This document shows positions 37,904-46,871 of a stretch of 64,000 nucleotides of DNA, piece by piece. The notes under the pieces are model-generated. The model searched no databases and was not told where the DNA came from. It worked only from the letters and a program-made list of their open reading frames with translations. The position numbers were made by a program, and so were the translations under genes. The stretch is taken from positions 1,054,001 through 1,118,000 of the forward strand of contig BOPV01000001.1 in assembly GCA_018332375.1 (NCBI GenBank), written 5' to 3'. Position 1 is the first letter of the stretch; every line of letters begins with the position of its first letter. Origin of the DNA: Roseiterribacter gracilis (GTDB taxonomy: Bacteria > Pseudomonadota > Alphaproteobacteria > BOG-932 > Roseiterribacteraceae).

Positions 37904-38787
37904 GCTGCTTTGGTTTCGGAGGCAGGCGGGGTCACGCGCAGCTCGGCGATACGCTGCCGCTGCTTTTTGAGCACTTCGAACCGATAGCCGAAGAACGCAA
38001 AGGCCTGCCCGACTTCCGGCAGGCTGCGCGCTTCGTGCAGCACCAACCCCGCGATCGTCGCCCAGCCATCCGTCGGCAGATCCCAGTCGAGTTCGCGGTT
38101 GAGATCGCGCACTGTGATCTTGCCGTCGACGATGACGCTGCCGTCGAGTTGTCGCTTGAGACCGAACACGACTGGATCGTGTTCGTCGTCGATGTCGCCG
38201 ACGATTTCTTCGAGAATGTCTTCGAGCGTCACCAGCCCGCGCAACGTGCCGTATTCGTCGACCACCAACGCAAAATGTTCGCGCCGCCGGCGAAACGCCT
38301 GCAGCTGTCCCGCCAAGGTGCGCGTCTCGGGCACGAACCACGGCCGGCTGGCGATGCGATCGATATCGAGACCGACCGCCATGCCGCCGGCTGCGCGCAC
38401 CGCACGCAGCAGCGCCTTGGCATGCAGCACGCCGACGATTTCGTCGGGCGAATTGCGCCACAACGGAATGCGCGTGTACGGGCTGGATAGAACTTCGTCG
38501 ACCAGACGTGCCGCCGGCAGATCGGCCTCGACCGCGATCATGTCGCGGCGCGACGTCATTACCTGCCCTACCGTCACGTCGCTTAGATCGAGCACTGCGC
38601 GCAGCATCGCGTTTTCGGTGCGCGTCTCACCGCCAGTTTCCTCGTCGCGATCGTCGATTGCCTGCAGCAACGCCGCGTCGCGGTCGAATTTGGCGATGCG
38701 CCGACGCACCCACAACGCGACCAGCGGCGCGATGACCGCCGCCAGCGCGGCCGCAACCGCCAGCAGAGCGATCTCGGTCGACTTCAT
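37900..38787 (-). CDS. CorC/HlyC-type CBS protein with reduced membrane domain
   Basis: 295 residues. A tandem CBS pair (about 75-195, including VTVGQVMTSRRDMIAV and FALVVDEYGTLRGLVTLEDI) and a C-terminal CorC_HlyC domain (LDGSVIVDGKITVRDLN). Full-length HlyC/CorC proteins carry a ~190-residue DUF21 domain with three or four helices; only one N-terminal helix (about 5-27) is present here. Overlaps both neighbours. CorC-type proteins are linked to Mg2+/Co2+ handling. Confidence 0.85.
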   Translation of the reverse strand: MKSTEIALLAVAAALAAVIAPLVALWVRRRIAKFDRDAALLQAIDDRDEETGGETRTENAMLRAVLDLSDVTVGQVMTSRRDMIAVEADLPAARLVDEVLSSPYTRIPLWRNSPDEIVGVLHAKALLRAVRAAGGMAVGLDIDRIASRPWFVPETRTLAGQLQAFRRRREHFALVVDEYGTLRGLVTLEDILEEIVGDIDDEHDPVVFGLKRQLDGSVIVDGKITVRDLNRELDWDLPTDGWATIAGLVLHEARSLPEVGQAFAFFGYRFEVLKKQRQRIAELRVTPPASETKAA

Positions 38788-39884
38788 TTTTTCAGCGTGT
38801 CGCCCAGCATCGCACGCACATCGTCAGGGCTGACGTCACGCGCAACGAAGGCGCGACCGATACCGCGCGTCAGCACGAACACGATGCGGCCGTCGGCGAC
38901 TTTCTTGTCGGTCTGCATCAGCGCCAACAACGCGTCCGCGTCTCCCACGCCAGCCGGCGGCTCGGTCGGCAGGCCGACGTTGGCGAAATGCGCGCGCACG
39001 CGTTGCGCATCCTCCAGCGGCGCCAGGCCCAGCCGCACCGACAGATCGAACGCCATACAGCAGCCGATCGCCACCGCTTCGCCGTGCAGCAACTGCCCAT
39101 CAAACCCCAGCGCGGATTCCAGCGCGTGGCCAAACGTATGGCCGAGATTGAGCAGCGCGCGCACGCCCGAGCTTTCGCGCTCGTCAGCCGCAACCACGCG
39201 CGCCTTGGCGCGCACGCTGTGCGCCACTGCCTGCGCACGCAGCGCGTCGTCGCCTGCCAGCGCCGCTTTACCGTTCGCTTCGCACCAGGCGAAGAAAGCG
39301 GGATCATCGATCAGCCCGTATTTGGCGATCTCGGCCCAACCGGCGCGCAGCTCGCGCAGCGGCAGACTGTCGAGCACACCAAGATCGGCCAACACCAGAC
39401 GCGGCTGCCAGAAAGCGCCGACTAGATTCTTGCCCGCTTTGGTGTCGATCGCGACTTTGCCGCCGACCGAACTGTCGACCTGCGCCAGCAACGTCGTCGG
39501 GATCTGCACGAAGTCGATGCCGCGCAGCATCGTGGCTGCGACGAAGCCGGCAAGATCACCGATGACGCCGCCGCCAAGGGCAACGATCATCGAACCGCGT
39601 TCGACGCCGGCGGCGAGAATGCGTTCGCTGAGATCTTCGTAGAACGACCAGCTCTTGCTTGCTTCACCCGGGGGCAGGATGTGCGGCACGGCGCGCAAGC
39701 CGGCTGCTTCGCACGAAGCGAGCAATGCCTGCAGATGCAGGTCGGCGACGGTGGCGTCGGTCGCAACATGCAGCACGCCCTTGGGCTTTAGCGCCGCGAT
39801 GCGCGCGCCCGCTTCCTCCAGCAGACCGCGCCCGATCGCAACGTCATAGCTGCGCCCGTCGAGAGCAATCGTCACATCGGTCAT
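38784..39884 (-). CDS. aroB: 3-dehydroquinate synthase
   Basis: Second shikimate-pathway step (DAHP to 3-dehydroquinate), 366 residues. NAD-binding GGGVIGDLAGFVA, substrate block IPTTLLAQVDSSVGGK and metal-binding NLGHTFGHALE are complete. Coupled to aroK (ATGA overlap). Confidence 0.96.
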   Translation of the reverse strand: MTDVTIALDGRSYDVAIGRGLLEEAGARIAALKPKGVLHVATDATVADLHLQALLASCEAAGLRAVPHILPPGEASKSWSFYEDLSERILAAGVERGSMIVALGGGVIGDLAGFVAATMLRGIDFVQIPTTLLAQVDSSVGGKVAIDTKAGKNLVGAFWQPRLVLADLGVLDSLPLRELRAGWAEIAKYGLIDDPAFFAWCEANGKAALAGDDALRAQAVAHSVRAKARVVAADERESSGVRALLNLGHTFGHALESALGFDGQLLHGEAVAIGCCMAFDLSVRLGLAPLEDAQRVRAHFANVGLPTEPPAGVGDADALLALMQTDKKVADGRIVFVLTRGIGRAFVARDVSPDDVRAMLGDTLKK

Positions 39885-40441
39885 TGAGAAACTCGTTCAT
39901 TCAGCGCGGCCAGCACGCGATCGACCATGCGTTCGGGCGAAATATCGACGCTGTCGACGATGAGATCGGCCTCGGCATAGATCGGGTTTCGTTGCGCCGC
40001 GAGGTCGGTGAGGATCGCGAACGGATCGCCGCGTTTCAGCAGCGGACGGCGCGAACTGCGCGAGGTGCGTTTGACCAGCAGGTCGACGTCGGCGCGCAGC
40101 CAGATCGAGATGGCGCGTTCTTTCACCGCCGCGCGCGTCTGCGGATCGACGAAGGCACCGCCGCCGGTCGCGATTACGCCGCGCCCCGAATCCAACAGGC
40201 GCGCGATGACGCGACGCTCGCCGTCGCGGAAGGCGGGCTCGCCCAACTCGGCGAAAATGGCGGCGACGGAGCGGCCGGCAGCTGCTTCGATTTCGTGATC
40301 GGCGTCGGCAAAGGTCAGGCCCAGCCGCGCGGCGAGCCGTCGGCCGACCGCGGTCTTGCCCGCCCCCATCAACCCGACGAGCACCACCGGGCGGTCGAGC
40401 GGTCGCGTCAATGCGACAACACGGGAGGCCGGGGCATTCAT
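39881..40441 (-). CDS. aroK: Shikimate kinase
   Basis: 186 residues. P-loop GLMGAGKT at 23-30, shikimate-binding D-x-D block (FADADHEIE), GGGAF substrate loop and lid RRPLLKRGDP are present. Phosphorylates shikimate. First gene of the minus-strand unit; two strong hairpins lie just upstream of its start. Confidence 0.95.
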   Translation of the reverse strand: MNAPASRVVALTRPLDRPVVLVGLMGAGKTAVGRRLAARLGLTFADADHEIEAAAGRSVAAIFAELGEPAFRDGERRVIARLLDSGRGVIATGGGAFVDPQTRAAVKERAISIWLRADVDLLVKRTSRSSRRPLLKRGDPFAILTDLAAQRNPIYAEADLIVDSVDISPERMVDRVLAALNERVSQ

Positions 40442-40453
40442 GCCTCGTACCTA

Positions 40454-40547
40454 GCGCGTTTGCCCGCGAAGTGGCTACCGGTTCGCGGATAAGCAAACGC
40501 GCCAAATCAAAGAGTAGAACGCGAGATCGCCATGCGATCGCGTGTTC
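40454..40547. promoter_or_regulatory. Two tandem hairpins between aroK and 40639
   Basis: First: GCGCGTTTGC (40454-40463) with GCAAACGCGC (40493-40502), continued inward by CCGCGAA (40464-40470) with TTCGCGG (40482-40488) after a 4-base bulge. Second: 40517-40530 with 40534-40547, 12 of 14 paired around a CAT loop. They would lie in the aroK leader if transcription starts upstream; role unknown. Confidence 0.55.
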
Positions 40548-40638
40548 GGGTGGGCGAGACGTTGCCAAACCTCTATCCCCCGCGTATCGCTCAATCTTCT
40601 GCGTCTAGTCCCTTCCAGTTCCTGGGAAATTCCATCGA

Positions 40639-40779
40639 ATGGCACGCGTAGGTCTGATCGTTGCGATCCTCGTGGTCGTGGCTCTGTTGATCGGCGTCGT
40701 CGGTCTTGCCGTGTGGGATCCGCCCGCCCCCTCTGCCCAGATCGAGAAGACGATCCCGAATGAGCGTTTCCAGCGCTAA
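40639..40779 (+). CDS. Small single-helix membrane protein
   Basis: 46 residues, too short for most gene callers. One transmembrane helix (about 5-26, VGLIVAILVVVALLIGVVGL) then a Pro-rich segment and the closing QIEKTIPNERFQR. GGGAA precedes the ATG. Its last 20 bases overlap the next gene, which argues for coupled translation. Helix plus a charged I-P-N-x-R-F tail is a pattern I recall from Rhodospirillales at this position; role unknown. Confidence 0.65.
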   Translation: MARVGLIVAILVVVALLIGVVGLAVWDPPAPSAQIEKTIPNERFQR

Positions 40780-42271
40780 GCCGGCGGCGATTGCCGCCGC
40801 CGCCCTCCTCCTCCTTTGTTCGATCAGCGCGACCGCGCAGGTCGTCGTAGCACCCCAGAACGACGCGGCGCGCGCCGTCGGCGACGACCCGCTGCGCACG
40901 CGCGAACCGTCGAGCGGCGGTCTGACGCAGTATGGCAGCGGCGAAGGCGCCGGTGCGATGGACCAGAAGGCGAGCGGTTTCGCGCCGTCGATCTGGCGCG
41001 ATTCGAAACCCGAAGTACTGGGCGAGCTGCTGCATCGCCTGCCGGTCGAAACGCGGTCGTCGGCTGTGCACGACATTGCGCGCCGTCTGCTTGCGATGGC
41101 GGCACCGCCGCCGACCACGCATCCGGGCTTCTTGCGCGTACGCGTCGAAACGTTGATGGCGATGGGCGAACTCAGCCACGTCGCCGACATGGCACGCGCG
41201 GCTGGCGCGTCCGCCGACGAACATACGTCGCGCATGGCGGTCGACGCGCAGTTCGCGATCGGTCGCAGCGAAGCCGCCTGTCTCGACGTGCTGGCGGTCG
41301 GGCCCAAGAATGGCGGCGAGTTCTGGTCGCGTGCGCTGAATTACTGCCGCGCCGTATTGGGCCAGGGCGGCGCCGAGACGTTGCCCTACGGCCAGGAAAT
41401 CAAAACCGAAGCGGCGCGTGCCAGCGCCATCGCGCGCAATCCGAAACAGCCGCTCGATGCGCGCATCACCGCCGCGGTGCATGCCGCGCAGTACAACGCG
41501 ATCCCGGCGACCTTGCTGGGCGAGCTGATGAAGCGCACCGGCCGCGGCGATCGTAGTGCCGCGCTTGGTGATGGACCGCTGCCGCACGAGCCGACCGCCG
41601 CGGTTGCGCTGTGGCACGTGATCGACGACGTCAAAGACCCGACCGCAAAAGCCGAATTGCTGCGCCAGGTGCTGCGCCGCGCCGATCACATCGACAATTA
41701 CGTCGTGTCGCTGGTCGATACGTTCCGCAGCCCGCCGATGATGTTTGAACCCAAGCCGACTGGTCCCGACGATCCCGCCTTCCCGCGTCCCGCAGATTCG
41801 GCGCGCAGCGTCGCCAATCTGGTTGCGCGCGGTTTCTTCACCGCCGGCGATTCCGCCATGGCGCAGGACTGGGCCAAGCTCGGCAAAGGTCAGGGCGACG
41901 CGCAGCAAGTCGCGCCATTCCTGGCCGCCATCGGCAGCGAAGAAACGCGCAAAGCCGCCAAATTCGACCAGCCGCTGGTGCGCGCTGCGTTGCGCGGACT
42001 CGATCGTGGTGCTGCTGGACGCGAAGACGTCAGCGGTGACGGCTATCTGCCGCCGATCGCCGACATGACCGCGCTCGACGAAGCGGCGCAGATGGGCCGC
42101 GTCGGCGAAACCGTATTGCGCGCGCTGATCGTGCTGGGACCGGAAGGCCCCGCCGCAGCCAGCCCGCTTGCGGTCAATCGCGCCATCGCAGCGCTGCGCG
42201 CGGTCAATCAGCGCGACGAAGCCGAAGCAATCGCCTTCGAAGCGATCGCAGCGGGAATTCGCGGCAAGTAG
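40760..42271 (+). CDS. Large exported protein of unknown function
   Basis: 503 residues with a signal peptide (residues 1-27, ending SATAQ). The mature protein is helical and Ala-rich with repeat-like segments (AARASAIARNPKQPLDARI, RSVANLVARGFFTAGDSAM), suggesting a helical-repeat solenoid in the periplasm. No catalytic motif seen. It overlaps the small membrane protein and precedes xerD, an order common in Rhodospirillales. Confidence 0.72.
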   Translation: MSVSSAKPAAIAAAALLLLCSISATAQVVVAPQNDAARAVGDDPLRTREPSSGGLTQYGSGEGAGAMDQKASGFAPSIWRDSKPEVLGELLHRLPVETRSSAVHDIARRLLAMAAPPPTTHPGFLRVRVETLMAMGELSHVADMARAAGASADEHTSRMAVDAQFAIGRSEAACLDVLAVGPKNGGEFWSRALNYCRAVLGQGGAETLPYGQEIKTEAARASAIARNPKQPLDARITAAVHAAQYNAIPATLLGELMKRTGRGDRSAALGDGPLPHEPTAAVALWHVIDDVKDPTAKAELLRQVLRRADHIDNYVVSLVDTFRSPPMMFEPKPTGPDDPAFPRPADSARSVANLVARGFFTAGDSAMAQDWAKLGKGQGDAQQVAPFLAAIGSEETRKAAKFDQPLVRAALRGLDRGAAGREDVSGDGYLPPIADMTALDEAAQMGRVGETVLRALIVLGPEGPAAASPLAVNRAIAALRAVNQRDEAEAIAFEAIAAGIRGK

Positions 42272-42286
42272 CGCCCGTTCATTTTT

Positions 42287-42381
42287 ATGTCGTCCCTGCG
42301 AAGGCAGGGACCCATTCTTCCGCAGGTCGGGAATCATCCGACTCGCACGACAATGGATCCCTGCCTCCGCAGGGATGACAT
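42287..42381. repeat. Dispersed inverted-repeat element
   Basis: Arms 42287-42316 and 42352-42381 are inverted copies matching at 27 of 30 positions, each with an inner CCCTGC/GCAGGG hairpin. This is the familiar GTCATCCCTGCGAAGGCAGG-type dispersed repeat of Proteobacteria. The right arm touches the xerD start codon. Confidence 0.8.
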
Positions 42382-43312
42382 GAGAGAGATGGCGACAACG
42401 ACGCCGACAAGAAAACGCGGCCGGCCGAAAAAGCCGCAACCGATGCTGCCTGCATCGGTTGACGCGTTTCTCGACATGATGACGGCCGAGCGCGGCGCGG
42501 CTGCGCATACGCGCGCCGCCTATCTGCGCGATCTCGCCGATGTTGCGGCGGTGCTGCGCGCGCCGGTCGAGACGCTAACGACCGAGCAGTTGCGCACGTA
42601 TCTCGACGGGCTGGCCAAGCGGCGCATGGCACCGCGCACGGTCGCGCGTCGCCTGTCGGCGTTGCGCCAGTTCTATCGGTTTCTGGTCTCGGAAAAACGG
42701 CGCGACGACGATCCCTCCTCGTCGCTCGACGCGCCGAAGCGCGGCCTCTCGCTGCCGAAGATTCTCGATCCGGATGAAGTCACGCGGCTGCTTGGCGATG
42801 GAATCGATTCGCGTCTCGCGGCCTTGCTTGAACTTGCCTATGGCAGCGGCCTGCGCGTGTCGGAACTTGCAGAGATGCCGCTGGCCGCCGTCGCGCGCGA
42901 CGGGCGCACGCTGCGGGTGCGCGGCAAAGGTTCGAAAGAACGTCTGGTGCCGCTGTCCGAACCGGCCAAGGCAGCACTGAAAATCTGGCTCGAGAAACGC
43001 CGGCCGCGCGAATCGAGCTTTCTGTTTCCGGGCGACGGCAAGCCGGGCCACCTGTCGCGCCAGCGCATCGCGCAACTGTTGAAGGCCCGCGCGCTGGCGG
43101 TCGGGTTGGATCCGGCCAGGATCAGCCCGCACGTGCTGCGGCACGCGTTTGCGACCCATCTTCTGGATGGCGGGGCCGATTTACGGTCGGTCCAGACCCT
43201 CCTCGGCCACGCGGATATCGGAACCACGCAGATTTACACCCATGTGGCCGGGGACCGGCTGAAACGGGTGGTTGAGAAGCATCCCCTGGCCAAAAAACGG
43301 CGGAATTCCTAG
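42380..43312 (+). CDS. xerD: Tyrosine recombinase XerD
   Basis: 310 residues. N-terminal SAM-like core-binding domain and a complete catalytic set: R159 (SGLRVSE), K183 (RGKGSKE), H251 and R254 (HVLRHAF), H277 (LGHADI) and nucleophile Y286 (IYTHV). Resolves chromosome dimers at dif with XerC. The ATG at 42380 lies on the repeat edge and uses AGGGA from the repeat arm; ATG at 42389 is the alternative. XerD rather than XerC because of the accA neighbour. Confidence 0.9.
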   Translation: MREMATTTPTRKRGRPKKPQPMLPASVDAFLDMMTAERGAAAHTRAAYLRDLADVAAVLRAPVETLTTEQLRTYLDGLAKRRMAPRTVARRLSALRQFYRFLVSEKRRDDDPSSSLDAPKRGLSLPKILDPDEVTRLLGDGIDSRLAALLELAYGSGLRVSELAEMPLAAVARDGRTLRVRGKGSKERLVPLSEPAKAALKIWLEKRRPRESSFLFPGDGKPGHLSRQRIAQLLKARALAVGLDPARISPHVLRHAFATHLLDGGADLRSVQTLLGHADIGTTQIYTHVAGDRLKRVVEKHPLAKKRRNS

Positions 43313-43425
43313 CGGTCCCAGGGTTTGGCGAGGCCGCGCCGGCCGTGCTATGCACCCGGCCTTCCCATGATCGTGGATTCCATGACTCTGACCGTCCCAC
43401 CCCGGATGGTCGCGAAGGCCTTCTG

Positions 43426-44379
43426 ATGGTGCAGACGCTCGAATTCGAAAAGCCGATCCTCGAACTTGAATCGAAGATCGAAGAACTGCGGCACATGACT
43501 TCGTCGGGCGGCGTCGACGTCGCGGACGAAGTGTCGAAGCTGCAAGGCAAGGTCGATCGTCTGTTGAAGACGACCTACGCCAAGCTCACGCCGGCGCAGA
43601 AGGTGCAGGTCGCGCGTCATCCCGAGCGTCCGCATACGCTGGATTACGTCGAACGCCTGTTCACTGAATTCACGCCGCTCGCTGGCGACCGCCGCTTTGG
43701 CGAAGACGCAGCGATGATCTCGGGCCTGGCGCGGTTTCGCGGCCGTGCCTGCGTCGTGTTGGGTCAGGAACGCGGCCACGACACGGAAACGCGCCTCCGG
43801 CACAATTTCGGCATGGTGAAGCCGGAAGGCTATCGCAAAGCCGAACGGCTGATGTTGATGGCCGAACGGTTTCACCTGCCGGTTGTGACGTTGGTCGATA
43901 CGGCCGGCGCCTTCCCAGGCATTCAGGCGGAAGAGCGCGGCCAGTCGGAAGCGATCGCCAAATGCATCGAAACCTGCCTCAAAGTGAAAGTGCCGATCGT
44001 TGCGGTCGTCATCGGTGAAGGCGGTTCGGGCGGTGCGATCGCAATCGCAGCGGCCGACCGCGTGCTGATGCTGGAACACGCGATTTACAGCGTGATTTCG
44101 CCCGAAGGCTGCGCCTCGATTCTGTGGCGCTCAGCCGCCCAGTCCGGCGAAGCCGCGGCTGCGCTGCGCCTCACTGCGCAGGACCTGAAAGAATTCAAAG
44201 TAATCGACGGGATTGTCGGTGAACCCTATGGCGGCGCGCATCGCCGCCGTGAAGAAACCATCGATCTCGTCGGTGACGCGATCGAAAGCGCGCTGCACGA
44301 ATTGCGCGGCCTCGACGGCGCCGCCCTGCTCGCGCGCCGCCGGCAGAAGTTCCTCGATATCGGCCAGTCGCTGCAGTGA
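43426..44379 (+). CDS. accA: Acetyl-CoA carboxylase carboxyltransferase subunit alpha
   Basis: 317 residues, usual length. Makes malonyl-CoA with AccD for fatty-acid synthesis. Family blocks [44 protein letters not shown] and [11 protein letters not shown] are intact. Start [11 protein letters not shown] at 43426 is canonical with GAAGG upstream. Stop overlaps the DUF2889 start (GTGA). Confidence 0.97.
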   Translation: MVQTLEFEKPILELESKIEELRHMTSSGGVDVADEVSKLQGKVDRLLKTTYAKLTPAQKVQVARHPERPHTLDYVERLFTEFTPLAGDRRFGEDAAMISGLARFRGRACVVLGQERGHDTETRLRHNFGMVKPEGYRKAERLMLMAERFHLPVVTLVDTAGAFPGIQAEERGQSEAIAKCIETCLKVKVPIVAVVIGEGGSGGAIAIAAADRVLMLEHAIYSVISPEGCASILWRSAAQSGEAAAALRLTAQDLKEFKVIDGIVGEPYGGAHRRREETIDLVGDAIESALHELRGLDGAALLARRRQKFLDIGQSLQ

Positions 44380-44936
44380 CCGGCACACCAGACGATCGTG
44401 AGCTAATCCATACGCGCACGGTCGTTTGCCGCGGCTTTCGTCGCAGTGATGGTTTGTGGGACATCGAAGGCACGCTGACCGATACGAAAAGCTACGGCTT
44501 TGAAAACTCGTATCGCGGCCGCATCGAGCCTGGCGTGCCGGTGCATGAAATGCGCATCACCCTGACCTTCGACGACATGCTCGAAGTCAAAGCGGTGCGG
44601 GCCGAAACGCTGAATCATCCGTGGTCGGTCTGCCCGACCGCAACCGCCGCCTATCAAAGCCTGGTCGGCCTGAAAGTGCGTCCGGGCTGGACGCAGGCGG
44701 TCAAGGAACGCACCGCCGGCCGCGAAGGCTGCACGCATCTGACCGAGCTGCTGGGTCCGATCGCGACGACCGCGTTCCAGACCATCATGCCGCTCAAGCG
44801 CAAAGTCGACGAACTCGATTCGGGCGTGAAGCGACCGGCGCTGCTCAATAGCTGCGTTGCCTATGCCGAAGGCAGCGACCATGCGCGCAAGCTCTGGCCA
44901 GCCTGGCACGCCGAACTAGATAGACCGAAGGATTAG
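44376..44936 (+). CDS. DUF2889 family protein
   Basis: 186 residues. The opening [20 protein letters not shown] and central [20 protein letters not shown] match DUF2889, unknown function, often found as a single cytoplasmic domain in Proteobacteria. GTG start coupled to accA. Convergent with bolA; the stops overlap by 4 bp. Confidence 0.85.
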   Translation: MTGTPDDRELIHTRTVVCRGFRRSDGLWDIEGTLTDTKSYGFENSYRGRIEPGVPVHEMRITLTFDDMLEVKAVRAETLNHPWSVCPTATAAYQSLVGLKVRPGWTQAVKERTAGREGCTHLTELLGPIATTAFQTIMPLKRKVDELDSGVKRPALLNSCVAYAEGSDHARKLWPAWHAELDRPKD

Positions 44937-45208
44937 GCTTCGTCGGGCGCTTTGGTGCTCAGCGCCAGCGCGTGAATCCGGTCGGCGAGTTCGTCTTTCA
45001 GCGCGTCATAGACAAGACGTTGGCGATCGACGCGGCTGCGGCCCACGAATTCGGCAGATACGATCGCAACGCGGAAATGGCTTTCGCCACGGGCGTCATG
45101 GCCGGCATGGCCCTGATGCTTATGACTCTCATCGACGATCGAGAGTTCTACAGGCGCAAACCGGCTAGTCAGCTTGTCGCGGATACGGTCTGCAATCGGT
45201 CCAGTCAT
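44933..45208 (-). CDS. bolA: BolA family protein
   Basis: 91 residues with the BolA KH-like fold: VDESHKHQGHAGH, then SHFRVAIVSAEFVGRSRVDRQ and the closing ALALSTKAP. The conserved histidine binds a [2Fe-2S] cluster with monothiol glutaredoxins. Extra histidines near 34-45 could add metal sites. ATG at 45208; 35 bp from the divergent J-domain gene. Confidence 0.88.
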   Translation of the reverse strand: MTGPIADRIRDKLTSRFAPVELSIVDESHKHQGHAGHDARGESHFRVAIVSAEFVGRSRVDRQRLVYDALKDELADRIHALALSTKAPDEA

Positions 45209-45243
45209 TGCCACAAAAGCTCCTCGCGACCATTCTGTATACG

Positions 45244-45819
45244 ATGCCCAGCGCGCGCCCATTCCCCACCGATTTCTATGCCGATGGGCCCGACTATGAT
45301 CTGCGCGCCTGCGATCATCCGGGCTGCGGCGGGCATGGTGAATTCCGTGCACCCAAAGCGCCGGACCGGCTCAACGACTTCTACTGGTTCTGCCTCGAAC
45401 ATGTCCGCGCCTACAACAAGGCGTGGGATTTCTGTCGCGGCAAGAGCGAGACCGAAATCGAATCGATGATCCGCGATTCGACCTGCTGGGAACGCCCCAC
45501 CCGCCCCATGGCCGGCGGCTGGAAAGTGCACGAGCAGCGTCTACGCGACGCGGTCTTCGAAGATTTCGTTGTGGGGGGTGGCCATGCGGAATCCGCACGA
45601 GCCCCCAAGGCGCAGCCGCGGCACCTTACGGCGGAAGCCAAGGCGCTTGCGGTGCTCGGTCTCGAGCTGCCGACCAGCTACCCGGCGATCAAGACGCGCT
45701 ACAAGGAGCTGGCGAAGATCCACCACCCGGACGCCAATGGCGGATCCCGGGAGTCGGAAGATAAGATCAAAGAAATCAACGAAGCGCTGCAGATCTTGAA
45801 AGCAGCGTACGATAGCTGA
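45244..45819 (+). CDS. J-domain protein with N-terminal Cys/His cluster
   Basis: 191 residues. C-terminal J domain (about 132-190) with the HPD motif ([10 protein letters not shown]) that stimulates Hsp70 ATPase. The N-terminal part has [12 protein letters not shown] and YWFCLEHV, a Cys4/His-like arrangement that may bind zinc. Start [11 protein letters not shown] chosen over the longer reading from 45208, which would overlap the bolA start. Followed by cobS with a 31-bp gap. Confidence 0.82.
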   Translation: MPSARPFPTDFYADGPDYDLRACDHPGCGGHGEFRAPKAPDRLNDFYWFCLEHVRAYNKAWDFCRGKSETEIESMIRDSTCWERPTRPMAGGWKVHEQRLRDAVFEDFVVGGGHAESARAPKAQPRHLTAEAKALAVLGLELPTSYPAIKTRYKELAKIHHPDANGGSRESEDKIKEINEALQILKAAYDS

Positions 45820-45850
45820 CGCACTGCTCGTCCGAGGGAAGACTACGCTC

Positions 45851-46858
45851 ATGGCCACGGCCCACAACGAAACGACCCCCGCATCCGTGATGCCGACTGG
45901 TCGTCCCGACATCACCTTGTCCGTGCGTCAGACGTTCGGTCTCGACAGCGACATGAAGGTTCCCGCCTTCAGCCAGCCGTCCGAACATGTTCCCGACGTC
46001 GACGAGTCGTACAAATTCGATCGCGACACGACGCTCGCGATCCTCGCCGGCTTTGCGCACAACCGACGCGTGATGGTCCAGGGCTATCACGGCACCGGTA
46101 AGTCGACGCATATCGAACAGGTTGCGGCGCGCCTCAACTGGCCGTGCATCCGCATCAATCTCGACAGCCACATCAGCCGTATCGATCTGATCGGCAAAGA
46201 CGCGATCGTGCTGCGCGACGGTTTGCAGGTGACCGAATATCGCGAGGGTCTGCTGCCGTGGGCACTCCAGCATGCATGTGCACTGGTGTTCGACGAATAT
46301 GACGCCGGCCGCCCCGATGTGATGTTCGTGATCCAGCGCGTGCTGGAAGTCGAAGGCAAGCTGACCTTGCTCGACCAGAATCGCGTCATCCGTCCGCATC
46401 CGGCCTTCCGCCTGTTCTCGACCGCGAACACGGTCGGCCTCGGCGACACGACCGGCCTCTATCACGGTACGCAGCAGATCAACCAAGGTCAGATGGACCG
46501 TTGGAACATCGTTGCGACGCTGAACTACCTGCCGCACGACGTCGAAGTCGACATCGTGCTGGCCAAGATGAAGCAGAAGGAAACGCCGGAGCTGCGCGAA
46601 CGCGTGTCGGCGATGGTTCGTCTGGCCGAACTGACGCGCAACGGTTTCATCGCCGGCGACATCTCGACCGTGATGAGCCCGCGTACCGTCATCACCTGGG
46701 CCGAGAACGCCGATATTTTCGGCGATGTCGGTTTTGCGTTCCGTCTGACCTTCCTCAACAAATGCGACGAGCTGGAACGGCCGACCGTGGCTGAGTACTA
46801 CCAGCGCTGCTTCGGCACCGAGCTGCCCGAAAGCGGCGTCGCCGTGCATATGGCGTGA
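45851..46858 (+). CDS. cobS: Cobaltochelatase subunit CobS
   Basis: 335-residue AAA+ ATPase that with CobT drives cobalt insertion by CobN in aerobic B12 synthesis. Walker [10 protein letters not shown] at 78-86, Walker [11 protein letters not shown], and [18 protein letters not shown] sensor region. ATG has GAGGGAAG upstream. cobT follows 13 bp later; no cobN is in the window. Confidence 0.95.
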   Translation: MATAHNETTPASVMPTGRPDITLSVRQTFGLDSDMKVPAFSQPSEHVPDVDESYKFDRDTTLAILAGFAHNRRVMVQGYHGTGKSTHIEQVAARLNWPCIRINLDSHISRIDLIGKDAIVLRDGLQVTEYREGLLPWALQHACALVFDEYDAGRPDVMFVIQRVLEVEGKLTLLDQNRVIRPHPAFRLFSTANTVGLGDTTGLYHGTQQINQGQMDRWNIVATLNYLPHDVEVDIVLAKMKQKETPELRERVSAMVRLAELTRNGFIAGDISTVMSPRTVITWAENADIFGDVGFAFRLTFLNKCDELERPTVAEYYQRCFGTELPESGVAVHMA

Positions 46859-46871
46859 TCCGCAGCCAGCG

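Noticed and set aside
42287..42379. xerD beginning at the ATG at 42287
   Set aside because: This would translate the dispersed repeat; XerD homology begins only after 42389.
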